Under the pieces are notes generated by a model. That model made no database searches and was not told the origin of the DNA. It saw nothing but the letters and a program-made list of their open reading frames with translations. Positions 45,256-54,285 of a stretch of 64,000 bases of DNA are shown here, in pieces; the first letter of the stretch is position 1, and each line of letters starts with the position of its first letter. The position numbers and the translations under genes were made by a program. Origin of the DNA: CAIUKX01 sp964580965 (GTDB taxonomy: Bacteria > Bacteroidota > Bacteroidia > Flavobacteriales_D > Crocinitomicaceae); contig CAZOLZ010000001.1 in assembly GCA_964580965.1 (NCBI GenBank), forward strand, positions 47,139 through 111,138. The letters are read 5' to 3'.

Positions 45256-46224
45256 TTAATTTTTTAATTCCTCCTCAATAATTTCAGTCCAAAATTCTTT
45301 TATAGATTTCCCTGCACAACTTATCATTTGAGGAGCTATACTTGCTGGAGCAAAGCCTGGAGTTGTATTGACTTCAATGACGTATGGAATGTTATTAACA
45401 ACCATAAAGTCAATACGTGCAATTGATTTTAATTGTAGCAATTGATAGATAAATTTTGCTTTTTCTTGAACGGCATCTCTAATTTCATCAGAAACTCTTG
45501 CGGGAGTGATTTCATCAGCTTTACCATTATATTTAGCTTCATAATCAAAAAAGTCATTTTCAGTAGCTATTTCTGTTAATGGTAGCGCTTGAACTCCATC
45601 TTTGTTTCTGTAAACTCCGCAAGTAACCTCTGTACCGTCTAAAAAAGCCTCCAATAAAACAGTTTTACCCTCATTAAAGGCAAAATCAATCGCATTTGTT
45701 AGCTCTTCTGCTTTTTTGACTTTTGAAATTCCGTAACTAGAGCCTGAATCAGATGGTTTTACAAAGATGGGTAAACCCAATTCAGACAAAATATGTTCAT
45801 TAGAAAATTGGTTTTTATTGGTCATAAAAATGGATTTAGCAACAGCAATGTCAAATCCATTAAGGAATTCATTACAATACCATTTATCAAAAGAAAGTTC
45901 TGACGCTAATGCTCCTGAATTGATACATGGAATACCTTTCATTTCAAGAAATGCTTGAATCTTTCCATTTTCTCCAGGATCTCCATGAATATATACGATT
46001 CCATAATCTAATTGAATACTTTTTTGTTGGAACTGAAAAGAAAGGGAATTTAAGTCTATCAAACATTCTTCGTCTTGGTAACGAGCAATCCAATTATCTT
46101 TTGATACAACAATTAAAAAAACATCGTATCCATCGGGAAAGTTGTTTAAAATTGTAGTTGCACTTTTAATTGATATTTCATACTCAGAAGAAAAACCACC
46201 ACAAAAAATTCCAATCTTTTTCAT
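45256..46224 (-). CDS. ddl: D-alanine--D-alanine ligase
   Basis: A 322-aa ATP-grasp enzyme that makes D-Ala-D-Ala for peptidoglycan. Motifs: IGIFCGGFSSEYEISIKSA at the N-terminus, YIHGDPGENGKIQAFLEM, the ATP-binding FVKPSDSGSSYGI, and IEVNTTPGFAPASIAPQM near the C-terminus. It is transcribed away from rmuC-side genes, with a TAGTTTTG box at 46242-46249 on the minus strand as a possible -7 element. Confidence 0.95.
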   Translation of the reverse strand: MKKIGIFCGGFSSEYEISIKSATTILNNFPDGYDVFLIVVSKDNWIARYQDEECLIDLNSLSFQFQQKSIQLDYGIVYIHGDPGENGKIQAFLEMKGIPCINSGALASELSFDKWYCNEFLNGFDIAVAKSIFMTNKNQFSNEHILSELGLPIFVKPSDSGSSYGISKVKKAEELTNAIDFAFNEGKTVLLEAFLDGTEVTCGVYRNKDGVQALPLTEIATENDFFDYEAKYNGKADEITPARVSDEIRDAVQEKAKFIYQLLQLKSIARIDFMVVNNIPYVIEVNTTPGFAPASIAPQMISCAGKSIKEFWTEIIEEELKN

Positions 46225-46389
46225 TTTATATGTCTTAAAATCAAAACTAAGATAGTGGTTAATCTAGTTTACTCAATAATGATTTTAAAAAGTTATGAGC
46301 ATTGATTTTTTCAAAATTGAATTCTCACTAATCAAAATTTTAATACCTTTCAGTATGAAATTTGTCTTTAATCTTATAGTCTAATCAAT

Positions 46390-47703
46390 TTATTCCTCAA
46401 ATTCTCCACCTAATAATTCTGTACTTTCATTGCTTGGAAGCTCTTCGACTTTTTTCAATTTAGATAACATCAAACGAGTTCTAGTTCCAACTAATGTTTC
46501 CAACTCTTTATTAGCGTCTTCTAATTTTTTCTGCGCTTTTTCCAACACACCTCCAAACTTACCAAACTCAGTTTTAACAGCACCTAAAATTTGCCAAACT
46601 TCACTGCTACGTTTTTGAATAGCCAGTGTTTTGAAGCCCATTTGTAAACTATTTAGCATTGCAGCTAAAGTCGTTGGACCAGTAATGATGATTTTATAAT
46701 CTCTTTGTAACAAGGCAATGACTTCCGGTTGACGAACAACTTCAGCGAACAATCCCTCTATCGGTAAAAACATAATTCCGAAATCAGTTGTATTTGGTGG
46801 ATCTATGTATTTGTCTCGAATGTCTTTTGCGAATTTTTTAATGGATTGAATTAAAGCTTTGTTCGCTGATTCAATTCCAGCAACATCACCTTCATCATAA
46901 GCAGTTTGTAAACGCACATAATCTTCTTGAGGGAATTTAGCATCGATTGGTAAATAAACTTCTTTACCATTATCATCTTTACCCGGAAGTTTGATAGCGA
47001 ATTCAACATGGTCATTTGATCCTTTTTTTGTCTTAACGTTTGCCTCATATTGTTCTGGAGCCATAATTTGCTCCAAGATATTACCCAATTGAATTTCACC
47101 AAGAACACCTCTCGTTTTGACATTACTTAATACACGTTTTAAATCACCAACACCATTGGCTAAATTTTGCATTTCCCCCAATCCTTTTTGCACAGCTTCT
47201 AAACGTTCACTTACTATTTTAAAGGATTGACCTAAACGTTCTTCAAGTGTTTTATGTAGTTTTTCATCAACCGTTTCACGCATTTTTTCTAGCTTTTCAG
47301 CAGTAGCCCTCACTAACTCATCTTGTTTAGTAGCCATTGCATCAAACTTTTGCTTTTGAAGATCATTAAAATTTTTAACATTAGTAGAAAATAGTTCTCC
47401 AAATTGCCTCAAAGAGTTGGCTAATTCTTCTCGATTCTCTTTCGCATTTTTCCTCAATCCTTCTGAAATATATTGAAGTTTTTCTTCTAGTTTAGAGGTT
47501 AATTTATCAAGTCCATTCGAGAGCTCTTCTCTATTTTCTTTCAGTGTAGCATTTAATTCCAAACGGTTATTTTTTAATTCTGTTTGTAATTGTTCGCGAA
47601 TTGTTTCTGATAAGTTTTGACTATTATTTTTTGATTGTTTTGACAAAATCAAAAGGACAATAATTATTAAAACAAGGATTAAACCTATGATGACAAATTC
47701 CAT
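46390..47703 (-). CDS. rmuC: DNA recombination protein RmuC
   Basis: A 437-aa protein. An N-terminal TM (VIIGLILVLIIIVLLIL) is followed by a long coiled coil (residues about 25-185) and the RmuC nuclease-like domain (GVLGEIQLGNILEQI, LPIDAKFPQEDYVRL, DFGIMFLPIEGLFAEV, IITGPTTLAAMLNSL). RmuC limits inversions at short inverted repeats in E. coli. The 165-bp spacer to ddl holds no gene. Divergent from pfkA, with a TATCTTTG box at 47732-47739 on the minus strand. Confidence 0.93.
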   Translation of the reverse strand: MEFVIIGLILVLIIIVLLILSKQSKNNSQNLSETIREQLQTELKNNRLELNATLKENREELSNGLDKLTSKLEEKLQYISEGLRKNAKENREELANSLRQFGELFSTNVKNFNDLQKQKFDAMATKQDELVRATAEKLEKMRETVDEKLHKTLEERLGQSFKIVSERLEAVQKGLGEMQNLANGVGDLKRVLSNVKTRGVLGEIQLGNILEQIMAPEQYEANVKTKKGSNDHVEFAIKLPGKDDNGKEVYLPIDAKFPQEDYVRLQTAYDEGDVAGIESANKALIQSIKKFAKDIRDKYIDPPNTTDFGIMFLPIEGLFAEVVRQPEVIALLQRDYKIIITGPTTLAAMLNSLQMGFKTLAIQKRSSEVWQILGAVKTEFGKFGGVLEKAQKKLEDANKELETLVGTRTRLMLSKLKKVEELPSNESTELLGGEFEE

Positions 47704-47731
47704 AATAATATTTCTTGCTGATGTTCTCCTT

Positions 47732-47760
47732 CAAAGATATGTAAAATTAAAGTATCTTTA
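47732..47760. promoter_or_regulatory. Divergent -7 elements of rmuC and pfkA
   Basis: The 88-bp divergent spacer holds TATCTTTG on the minus strand (47732-47739, toward rmuC) and TATCTTTA on the plus strand (47753-47760, toward pfkA). Clear -33 elements are missing for both, so these are tentative. Confidence 0.4.
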
Positions 47761-47791
47761 TCTTATTATATTCTCCCTAATATTAAACGGT

Positions 47792-48766
47792 ATGAAAAAA
47801 ATTGCACTAATAACTTCTGGAGGAGATGCTCCTGGTATGAATGCTTGTGTGAGAGCAATCGTTAAAACTGCGATTAATTATGATATTATTCCTTTTGGAA
47901 TTTTCGATGGTTATCAAGGAATGATTGAAAAAAGAGGGATGGAATTAACTTATCAGGATGTTGATAATATTATTTATCAAGGAGGAACGATTTTAGGTAC
48001 AGCAAGAAGTGAAGAATTTACGACTATAGAGGGAAGAAAAAAGGCAATCGCCTACCTAAAAGAGCAGGGGGTTGATGGGTTAATCGTTATTGGAGGCGAT
48101 GGTTCATTTATGGGAGCTAATATTTTAGGTCAGGAGATGGAAATTCCAATTATCGGGATTCCTGGGACCATTGATAATGATATTTTTGGAACAGATCATA
48201 CTATTGGTTATGATACAGCTTTAAATACGGTTGTTGATGCAGTTGATAAAATTAGAGATACAGCAAGTAGTCATCATCGTGTCTTTTTCGTTGAAGTTAT
48301 GGGGAGAAATGCTGGTTTTATCGCGTTAAATTCAGCGATAGCTTCTGGAGCTGAATCAGTTTTGATTCCTGAAGAGGTGACAGATATTAATAAGTTGGTT
48401 AATCAAATAAAAACTCAAAATAAAGGACGAAGAAGTACAATTATAATTGTAGCAGAGGGAGATGATTTGGGAGGGGCAAAAGGAATAACAGAAAAGGTAA
48501 CTCCATTATTACCCAATTATAATGTGAGATATAGTATTTTAGGATATTTACAAAGAGGCGGAAGACCATCTGCTTTTGATCGAATTATCGCAACAAGGAT
48601 GGGGACTTATGCGGTTGAGTTGTTGATGGATGGAAAGACGGATTTAATGGTAGGTATATTTGGAGATAATTTAGCAACGTGTTCGATACACAAAAGTATA
48701 AAAGAACATGCAGTACCAGCATTATCGAAGTTAGATTTAATTGCTAAATTGCGAACTCAAAAGTAA
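47792..48766 (+). CDS. pfkA: ATP-dependent 6-phosphofructokinase
   Basis: The ATG at 47792 gives MKKIALITSGGDAPGMNA, the classic N-terminus; the frame is open further upstream but that part is not PFK-like. The 324-aa protein carries IVIGGDGSFMGA (the GGDGS form of ATP-dependent enzymes), the catalytic GIPGTIDNDIFGTDHTIG and VEVMGRNAGFIAL. It phosphorylates fructose-6-phosphate in glycolysis. First gene of a tight four-gene operon with rsgA, dtd and a MazG-like gene. Confidence 0.96.
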   Translation: MKKIALITSGGDAPGMNACVRAIVKTAINYDIIPFGIFDGYQGMIEKRGMELTYQDVDNIIYQGGTILGTARSEEFTTIEGRKKAIAYLKEQGVDGLIVIGGDGSFMGANILGQEMEIPIIGIPGTIDNDIFGTDHTIGYDTALNTVVDAVDKIRDTASSHHRVFFVEVMGRNAGFIALNSAIASGAESVLIPEEVTDINKLVNQIKTQNKGRRSTIIIVAEGDDLGGAKGITEKVTPLLPNYNVRYSILGYLQRGGRPSAFDRIIATRMGTYAVELLMDGKTDLMVGIFGDNLATCSIHKSIKEHAVPALSKLDLIAKLRTQK

Positions 48767-48769
48767 ATT

Positions 48770-49720
48770 ATGTCATTGAAAGGGAAAGTCATAAAATCTA
48801 CAGGGAAATGGTACTCGGTTGAACTTGAAGATGGTTCAATAGTAAACTGCCGAATCAGAGGTAAGATGCGTATGAGTAAATTGAGAACGACAAACCCTGT
48901 TGCTGTAGGTGATCATGTAATTATTTCAGATGATGAAGACAATGATGGTAATCGAGTAATTTTAGATTTTGAAGATCGAACAAATTACATTGTAAGAAAA
49001 TCTATCAATTTAAGTAAACAAATGCAGATTTTAGCTGCTAATGTAGATCATGCTTATTTGTTGGTAACAATTAAATCTCCCGTTACACATATTGCTTTTA
49101 TAGATCGTTTTTTGGTAGCAGCTGAATCTTTTCGTATTCCAGTAACAATCTTATTTAACAAAGTAGATACTTATTCTGATGATGATCTAGAATATGTTGA
49201 TGCGCTCATTTATATGTATGAAGGAGCTGGATACAATTCTTATAAAATTTCTGCGAAACGTCCAGAGGATGTTGCTTTTTTGAAAGAGGAAATTAAAGGA
49301 AAACAAGTAATGATTTCAGGTCATAGTGGAGTAGGTAAGAGCACACTTGTAAATGCATTGGATGAAACTATAGAACAAAGAATCGGAGAAATTTCTGAAG
49401 CAAATGAACAAGGGAAACATACAACTACTTTTGCTGAGATGTTTAAGTTGAAAAGTGGAGGATACATCATTGATACACCCGGGATTCGTGCTTTTGGATT
49501 AATTGATTTGGAAAAAGAATACATCTCACATTATTTTCCTGAAATGCGAAATTTAATTAATCAATGTAAATTTCACAATTGCATGCACTTGAACGAACCT
49601 AAATGTGCGGTGAAAGAAGCTGTAGAAGCTGGTGAGATTTCTGAAAGTCGTTACCAATCATACAAGCAATTTATGGAGGAAGATCAAAACGAACATCACC
49701 GAAAAAAAGAAATGTTTTAA
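48770..49720 (+). CDS. rsgA: Ribosome small subunit-dependent GTPase RsgA
   Basis: A 316-aa circularly permuted GTPase that checks 30S maturation. An OB domain (VIKSTGKWYSVELEDGSIV) leads. The G motifs appear in permuted order: NKVD first, then the P-loop SGHSGVGKSTLVNAL, TTTFAE and DTPGIRAFG. The C-terminal zinc knuckle is CKFHNCMHLNEPKC. It is 3 nt after pfkA and abuts dtd with no spacer. Confidence 0.96.
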   Translation: MSLKGKVIKSTGKWYSVELEDGSIVNCRIRGKMRMSKLRTTNPVAVGDHVIISDDEDNDGNRVILDFEDRTNYIVRKSINLSKQMQILAANVDHAYLLVTIKSPVTHIAFIDRFLVAAESFRIPVTILFNKVDTYSDDDLEYVDALIYMYEGAGYNSYKISAKRPEDVAFLKEEIKGKQVMISGHSGVGKSTLVNALDETIEQRIGEISEANEQGKHTTTFAEMFKLKSGGYIIDTPGIRAFGLIDLEKEYISHYFPEMRNLINQCKFHNCMHLNEPKCAVKEAVEAGEISESRYQSYKQFMEEDQNEHHRKKEMF

Positions 49721-50173
49721 ATGCGAGTTTTATTACAACGAGTTAGTGAAGCATCTGTTAAAATTGAAGAAAGAGTTGTAGGTCAAATCGAAAGTGGACT
49801 TTTACTTTTGGTTGGAATTGAAGAGGAAGACTCAAAAAATGATGCAGATTGGTTGATCAAAAAAATAATCGGAATGCGTATTTTTTCAGATGAGGAAGAA
49901 AGGATGAATCGTTCCATTCAAGATATTGCTGGTCAATTTTTAGTAGTTTCTCAATTTACTTTACATGCATCTACAAAAAAAGGTAATCGTCCAAGTTTTA
50001 TAAAGGCAGCTCGACCTGAACAAGCAATTCCTTTGTATGAATATTTTAAAGAAGAGTTAAGAAAACAATCAAATTTAATAGTTGAAACAGGACAGTTTGG
50101 TGCAGATATGAAAGTCTGTTTAACAAATGATGGACCTGTTACAATCTGGTTAGATTCAAAAAATAAAGAATAA
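49721..50173 (+). CDS. dtd: D-aminoacyl-tRNA deacylase
   Basis: A 150-aa enzyme that frees tRNA wrongly charged with D-amino acids or glycine. It begins MRVLLQRVSEASVKIEE and has the two signature motifs: SQFTLHAST and the proline-containing TNDGPVTIWLDS. Normal length; begins at the base after the rsgA stop. Confidence 0.96.
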   Translation: MRVLLQRVSEASVKIEERVVGQIESGLLLLVGIEEEDSKNDADWLIKKIIGMRIFSDEEERMNRSIQDIAGQFLVVSQFTLHASTKKGNRPSFIKAARPEQAIPLYEYFKEELRKQSNLIVETGQFGADMKVCLTNDGPVTIWLDSKNKE

Positions 50174-50174
50174 A

Positions 50175-50501
50175 ATGGAGATTAAAGAAGCACAACATAT
50201 TATCGATAAATGGATTAAAGATGTTGGAGTTCGATATTTTAACGAATTAACGAACACTGCGATCTTGATGGAAGAAGTAGGGGAGGTTGCACGAATCATG
50301 GCTCGAAGATATGGAGAACAAAGTGAGAAAGAATCTGATAAGAATAAAGATTTGGGAGATGAACTTGCAGATGTTTTATTTGTTGTGATGTGTCTGGCTA
50401 ATCAAACTGGAATTGACTTAGAAGAAGCTATTATTAAAAATTTAGAGAAGAAAACAAGTCGTGATTTTGACAGGCATCGAAATAATGAGAAATTGAAATA
50501 A
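50175..50501 (+). CDS. MazG-like nucleotide pyrophosphohydrolase
   Basis: A 108-aa all-alpha NTP-PPase. The metal-binding motifs are EEVGEVARIMARRYG (ExxE) and DLGDELADVLFVVMCLAN (ExxD type). These small proteins hydrolyse nucleoside triphosphates, often damaged ones, to monophosphates. It starts 1 nt after dtd and is the last gene of the pfkA operon. Confidence 0.9.
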   Translation: MEIKEAQHIIDKWIKDVGVRYFNELTNTAILMEEVGEVARIMARRYGEQSEKESDKNKDLGDELADVLFVVMCLANQTGIDLEEAIIKNLEKKTSRDFDRHRNNEKLK

Positions 50502-50564
50502 AATTAATTTTTAAATACAAGGTACGTTGAGACTGTCAAACAAACTAAGGTTTATTCTTTTATC

Positions 50565-50593
50565 TTGAATCTTTTCGTCTTTTTATATCTTTG
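50565..50593 (+). promoter_or_regulatory. Promoter of the DEAD-box-like gene
   Basis: TTG (50565-50567) and TATCTTTG (50586-50593), 18 nt apart, 17 nt before the ATG at 50611. Confidence 0.7.
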
Positions 50594-50610
50594 CACAAAT
50601 ACTATAAATT

Positions 50611-51225
50611 ATGGCATTTAAAAAATTAAACGACACTTTAAAACAAGCATTAATTGAATATAGTTTACAATCATTGACTGAATTTCAAAGTAAAGTTATT
50701 ACAGCCATTAAAGGAGGAAGAAATACAATTGTTATAGCTGGAGAAGAAAAATATAAATCAACAGCTTTAGCAATTGGAATACTTCAAAAAGTACAAGTTG
50801 CAAGTGAAGATGATGCTCCGAGAGCAATTATTGTTGTTGAAAATAAAGAAAAAGCTCTAGAAATGGAAGCTTTGCTAAGTAAATTAGCTAAAAGAACAGA
50901 TTTACGTATTGTAGTACTTCACGAAAAAGGGCACAAAGTATACCAACGAATTGATTTGTATGAAGGTTCTGATATTTTAATTGCGACACAAAAAAGATTA
51001 TTTGAAATGTACTTACAAAACGGAGTGAATTTCGGCCAATTAAAAACATTGGTAATCGATGATGCTGAAGTTATTTTGAGGCAAGATTCCAAAAAAGAAA
51101 TTGAACGAATGACGGAAAGTATTACAAAATGTCAGTATGTCTTGTTGAATAATGAAATGACAGCTAGAATCGAAAAGAGTCAAGATACGTTTATGACTTT
51201 TCCTGACATCATTAATTTCGCTTAG
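50611..51225 (+). CDS. Degenerate single-domain DEAD-box-like protein
   Basis: A 204-aa protein that looks like only the first RecA domain of a DEAD-box RNA helicase. The Q-motif region is recognisable (LIEYSLQSLTEFQSKVITAIKGGRNTIVIAGEEKYKS, read in parts), but where the Walker A AxTGSGKT should be it has AGEEKYKSTA. Motif I is therefore lost, and motif II is VIDDAEV instead of DEAD. ILIATQKRLFEMY replaces the TPGR motif. No second RecA domain follows. It is unlikely to hydrolyse ATP; RNA binding or a regulatory role is a guess. It has its own promoter and terminator. Confidence 0.78.
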   Translation: MAFKKLNDTLKQALIEYSLQSLTEFQSKVITAIKGGRNTIVIAGEEKYKSTALAIGILQKVQVASEDDAPRAIIVVENKEKALEMEALLSKLAKRTDLRIVVLHEKGHKVYQRIDLYEGSDILIATQKRLFEMYLQNGVNFGQLKTLVIDDAEVILRQDSKKEIERMTESITKCQYVLLNNEMTARIEKSQDTFMTFPDIINFA

Positions 51226-51251
51226 TTTAATTCAAATCATTAGATATTTAA

Positions 51252-51291
51252 AAAAAGAAAAGCGACCTTAATTAAGGTCGCTTTTCTTTTT
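51252..51291. terminator. Bidirectional terminator, perfect 20-bp palindrome
   Basis: A perfect inverted repeat centred at 51271/51272 with a core of GCGACCTTAATTAAGGTCGC and A/T flanks on both sides. It can terminate both the DEAD-box-like gene (plus) and glyA (minus). Confidence 0.92.
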
Positions 51292-51305
51292 AATAGATTC
51301 TAATC

Positions 51306-52607
51306 TTACCATTGAAATAATGGTCTGTTATTCATCAATGCGTTTACTTCTTTTCTTACTTCTGCAATTACATCATCGTTTGTAACGTTTGTGATAACTT
51401 TATCAATTAAAGTTACAATAGTTGGAATTTCAGACTCATTAACACCTCTTGTTGTTATAGCCGGTGTACCAACTCTAATTCCAGATGTAACAAATGGACT
51501 TTCAGTATCAAAAGGAACCATATTCTTATTAACAGTGATGTCAGCTTTCACTAAAGCATTTTCTGCATCTTTACCTGTAACACCTTTAGAACGTAAATCA
51601 ATTAACATAGAATGATTTTCTGTACCTCCAGAAATAACGTTATATCCCAATTTTACAAATTCTTCAGCCATTACAGAAGCATTAACTTTAACTTGCTTCA
51701 TGTAGTTTTTGTAATTGTCTGTTAGAGCTTCACCGAAAGCAACAGCTTTAGCAGCAATAACATGCTCTAATGGTCCACCTTGCATTCCAGGGAAAACAGC
51801 AGCATCTAATAATGCCCCCATTGATTTCAAGTTACCATTATTCCATTTGATGCCGAATGGGTTTTCAATATTGTGACGCATCATAATAACACCACCTCTT
51901 GGACCTCTTAGGGTCTTATGAGTGGTAGTAGTTACAATATGACAATGATCTAATGGGTCATTTAATAAACCAGCAGCAATTAAACCAGCAGGGTGAGAAA
52001 TATCTCCCAAAAGTAAAGCACCAACTTCATCAGCTACTTTTCTAATACGAGCATAGTCCCAATCTCTAGTATATGCAGAGGCTCCACAAATAATTAATTT
52101 AGGCTTTTCTCTTAAAGCAACTTCTTCTAATTGTTCGTAATCAACCTCTTCTGTTTCTTTGTTTACTCCATAAAAGAACGGTTTGTAAACTTTACCTGAA
52201 AAGTTGACTGGAGAACCATGTGATAAATGCCCACCATGAGATAAATCAAATCCTAAAATTTTATCACCCGGTTTTAAACAAGCTAAGAAAACAGCAGCAT
52301 TTGCTTGAGCACCAGAGTGAGGCTGTACATTTGCCCAAGTAGCTCCGAAAAGTTTACAAAGACGATCGATAGCTAATTGTTCAACTTTATCAACTACTTC
52401 ACAACCTCCATAATACCTTTTTCCAGGAAGGCCTTCTGCATATTTGTTTGTTAAAACACTTCCCATTGCTTCCATGACTTCATTACTTACAAAGTTTTCT
52501 GAAGCAATTAATTCGATACCGTGAAGTTGACGGTTTTTTTCTTCTGAAATTAAATCAAAAATCGCTTGATCTCTTTTTTCAACCATAGTACTCAATGTAT
52601 TCTCCAT
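51306..52607 (-). CDS. glyA: Serine hydroxymethyltransferase
   Basis: A 433-aa PLP enzyme that interconverts serine and glycine with tetrahydrofolate. Motifs: HGIELIASENFVSNEVMEA, GLPGKRYYGGCEVVD, HSGAQANAAV, LSHGSPVNFSGK and the PLP lysine in IVTTTTHKTLRGPRGG. Length is normal. It is monocistronic, with its own promoter upstream and a bidirectional terminator downstream. Confidence 0.97.
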   Translation of the reverse strand: MENTLSTMVEKRDQAIFDLISEEKNRQLHGIELIASENFVSNEVMEAMGSVLTNKYAEGLPGKRYYGGCEVVDKVEQLAIDRLCKLFGATWANVQPHSGAQANAAVFLACLKPGDKILGFDLSHGGHLSHGSPVNFSGKVYKPFFYGVNKETEEVDYEQLEEVALREKPKLIICGASAYTRDWDYARIRKVADEVGALLLGDISHPAGLIAAGLLNDPLDHCHIVTTTTHKTLRGPRGGVIMMRHNIENPFGIKWNNGNLKSMGALLDAAVFPGMQGGPLEHVIAAKAVAFGEALTDNYKNYMKQVKVNASVMAEEFVKLGYNVISGGTENHSMLIDLRSKGVTGKDAENALVKADITVNKNMVPFDTESPFVTSGIRVGTPAITTRGVNESEIPTIVTLIDKVITNVTNDDVIAEVRKEVNALMNNRPLFQW

Positions 52608-52630
52608 CGCTTATTTTAGTTATTGAAGTA

Positions 52631-52661
52631 CAAAGATACTTTGTAATATTTTCTTTTGCAA
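52631..52661 (-). promoter_or_regulatory. Promoter of glyA
   Basis: On the minus strand TTG (52659-52661) and TATCTTTG (52631-52638) are 20 nt apart; the glyA ATG is 24 nt downstream of the -7 box. No riboswitch-like structure was noticed in the short leader. Confidence 0.65.
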
Positions 52662-52745
52662 TTGAAATGATTTATTGATTGTTAAAATATGACAAACGGT
52701 TAATTTGAATACTTGAAAGAAAGTTTTGGTTTGAGCCGTTTGCTT

Positions 52746-53501
52746 TTAGTAGCGCTTTATACAATTCAAATGGTGGGTAAGATTTTGATCATTCACATTT
52801 ATGATCCCTTCTTTTGTTAGTTTATCAATTCTGACACATCCACTAGCGTGTATAATATTTCCTTTCCCATCAAGGATTCCAACATGAATAATTTTACCGG
52901 TTGCATTGTGAAAGAAAGCTAAATCTCCCTCTTCCTGTTCATCGAATTCAATCTCTCTTCCAAGTTCTATTTGTTGTGAAGCATCTCTGGGAATATTGAT
53001 GTCGTGAAAACGATAGATAAGTTGACTAAAGCCAGAACAATCAATTCCAAATGGAGATTTTCCTCCCCAAAGATAAGGAGCATTTAAATAAGATAAAGCT
53101 GTTTCGTATATGCTTTTAGGCACTTCTAAATCTTCCTTTTCTAATATAGTAAAGGGGTATTTTCCAATGTTGAATTGATTTGAAACTCCTGAGATGTAAC
53201 TTCCACGAACAATAGTTTGTTTTCCCCAAGGAGTTTCCAGTACAGAAGTTAAATTATAAGAAGTTGAATGTTCATCCATCCATTTTTTGGCTTCTTTTTC
53301 AGAAATAGTACTAAAGTGTTTAGTGTCAATCCAACCCTCATAACCATCAAATAAGGTTGTGATTTTTGTCCAGTTATCATCTACAGTTTCAATTGTAAAA
53401 AGTTCTCCAAATAACAATTGAGAAACGATTTCAGCTTGATCTTTTTTTTCAGCTCTTATTGGAGCGATACTTACTCTACAAAAAGCTATTTTTCCATTCA
53501 T
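52746..53501 (-). CDS. NlpC/P60 family peptidase with SH3-type N-terminus
   Basis: A 251-aa protein. The N-terminal 80 residues form an SH3b-like domain (FGELFTIETVDDNWTKI, GYEGWIDTKHF). The catalytic NlpC/P60 domain has the Cys in GIDCSGFSQLIYRF, the His in IIHVGIL and the third residue region IIHASG. Such enzymes cut gamma-D-Glu-diaminopimelate bonds in peptidoglycan peptides. No signal peptide is seen, so it may act on recycled peptides in the cytoplasm. It overlaps the DinB gene by 4 nt. Confidence 0.9.
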   Translation of the reverse strand: MNGKIAFCRVSIAPIRAEKKDQAEIVSQLLFGELFTIETVDDNWTKITTLFDGYEGWIDTKHFSTISEKEAKKWMDEHSTSYNLTSVLETPWGKQTIVRGSYISGVSNQFNIGKYPFTILEKEDLEVPKSIYETALSYLNAPYLWGGKSPFGIDCSGFSQLIYRFHDINIPRDASQQIELGREIEFDEQEEGDLAFFHNATGKIIHVGILDGKGNIIHASGCVRIDKLTKEGIINVNDQNLTHHLNCIKRY

Positions 53502-54079
53502 TTCTTTCGAGGAAACATAGGGTGATTGACAACATTTAGAGCTTGTTGAATGTGTCTCTCATTGTGATAGACAACAAACAACATGGCATCTCCTAGCCTT
53601 AAACGTATAATTTTTGAGATGGCAATTGGAACTTTTACTTTACGTAAATTTACCTCAGCTGATTTTTCAATTATTTCGATTAATTCCTTTTGAGCAATTT
53701 CAAAATCTTCAACATCCGTTCCTGTAATTAATTCAGTTTTAATAACAGGGTTGAAAGCTCTCTGTGCTTTGAATTTACGTTTGATATTTTTAGCATTTCC
53801 AAGCTTCATCGATTTCCAAGCAGATTTTCCCAAAGGTGATGGCATGAAAATATCGATTGGATCTCTGTGTTTAGTTGTTTCTATTGCATTAGAAAAAGTC
53901 TTATGATAAAATAAAACATATTGGTTCAAATGCGCGAATATATCATTGATGCTCCATGCGAATTTATTAGGTTTCCATGAGCGTTGATCTGCATTTAAAA
54001 AAATAATGCGTTTCCTGATAACTTCAAGATTATTTAAAGTTATTTTAGTCATTTCATCTAATAACTGCTCCGTAGTCAT
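53498..54079 (-). CDS. DinB family protein
   Basis: A 193-aa four-helix-bundle protein of the DinB/YfiT type. The three metal-ligand histidines fit INDIFAHLNQYVLFY near residue 50 and VYHNERHIQQALNVV near the C-terminus (HxxxH). Members are often thiol-dependent transferases or have unknown roles. First gene of a two-gene operon with the NlpC/P60 peptidase, driven by a strong promoter. Confidence 0.85.
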   Translation of the reverse strand: MTTEQLLDEMTKITLNNLEVIRKRIIFLNADQRSWKPNKFAWSINDIFAHLNQYVLFYHKTFSNAIETTKHRDPIDIFMPSPLGKSAWKSMKLGNAKNIKRKFKAQRAFNPVIKTELITGTDVEDFEIAQKELIEIIEKSAEVNLRKVKVPIAISKIIRLRLGDAMLFVVYHNERHIQQALNVVNHPMFPRKK

Positions 54080-54100
54080 TTTTTTAAATTAAATATCCTC

Positions 54101-54131
54101 CAAAATTAGAAGTAATTTCTGTAAAATCAAA
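54101..54131 (-). promoter_or_regulatory. Promoter of the dinB-like/nlpC operon
   Basis: On the minus strand TTTG (54128-54131) and TAATTTTG (54101-54108) are exactly 19 nt apart, a full match to the Bacteroidota consensus, 21 nt upstream of the ATG at 54079. Confidence 0.75.
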
Positions 54132-54176
54132 TGGTTGTAGGCTATAAATTGTAAGAATTTTAATTCATTTTTTTAA

Positions 54177-54209
54177 TTGCACATTTATTTAGCATAATTG
54201 TTATCTTTA
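54177..54209 (+). promoter_or_regulatory. Possible promoter of surE
   Basis: TTG (54177-54179) and TATCTTTA (54202-54209), one mismatch from TAnnTTTG and 22 nt apart. It would leave a leader of about 70 nt before surE. Weaker than the other promoters listed. Confidence 0.4.
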
Positions 54210-54285
54210 AATTCTTTATTAATGAATTAATTAGTTGAATTTATAGAAGCTAAAAGCTGACAACTAATCATTAAAAGATATTTAC

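Noticed and set aside
46225..46389. Small gene or RNA in the 165-bp ddl-rmuC spacer
   Set aside because: AT-rich with no open frame of note and no stable hairpin; only a possible -7 box for ddl was seen.
52608..52745. Glycine or folate-type riboswitch near glyA
   Set aside because: The glyA leader after the promoter is only about 20 nt and shows no riboswitch core.
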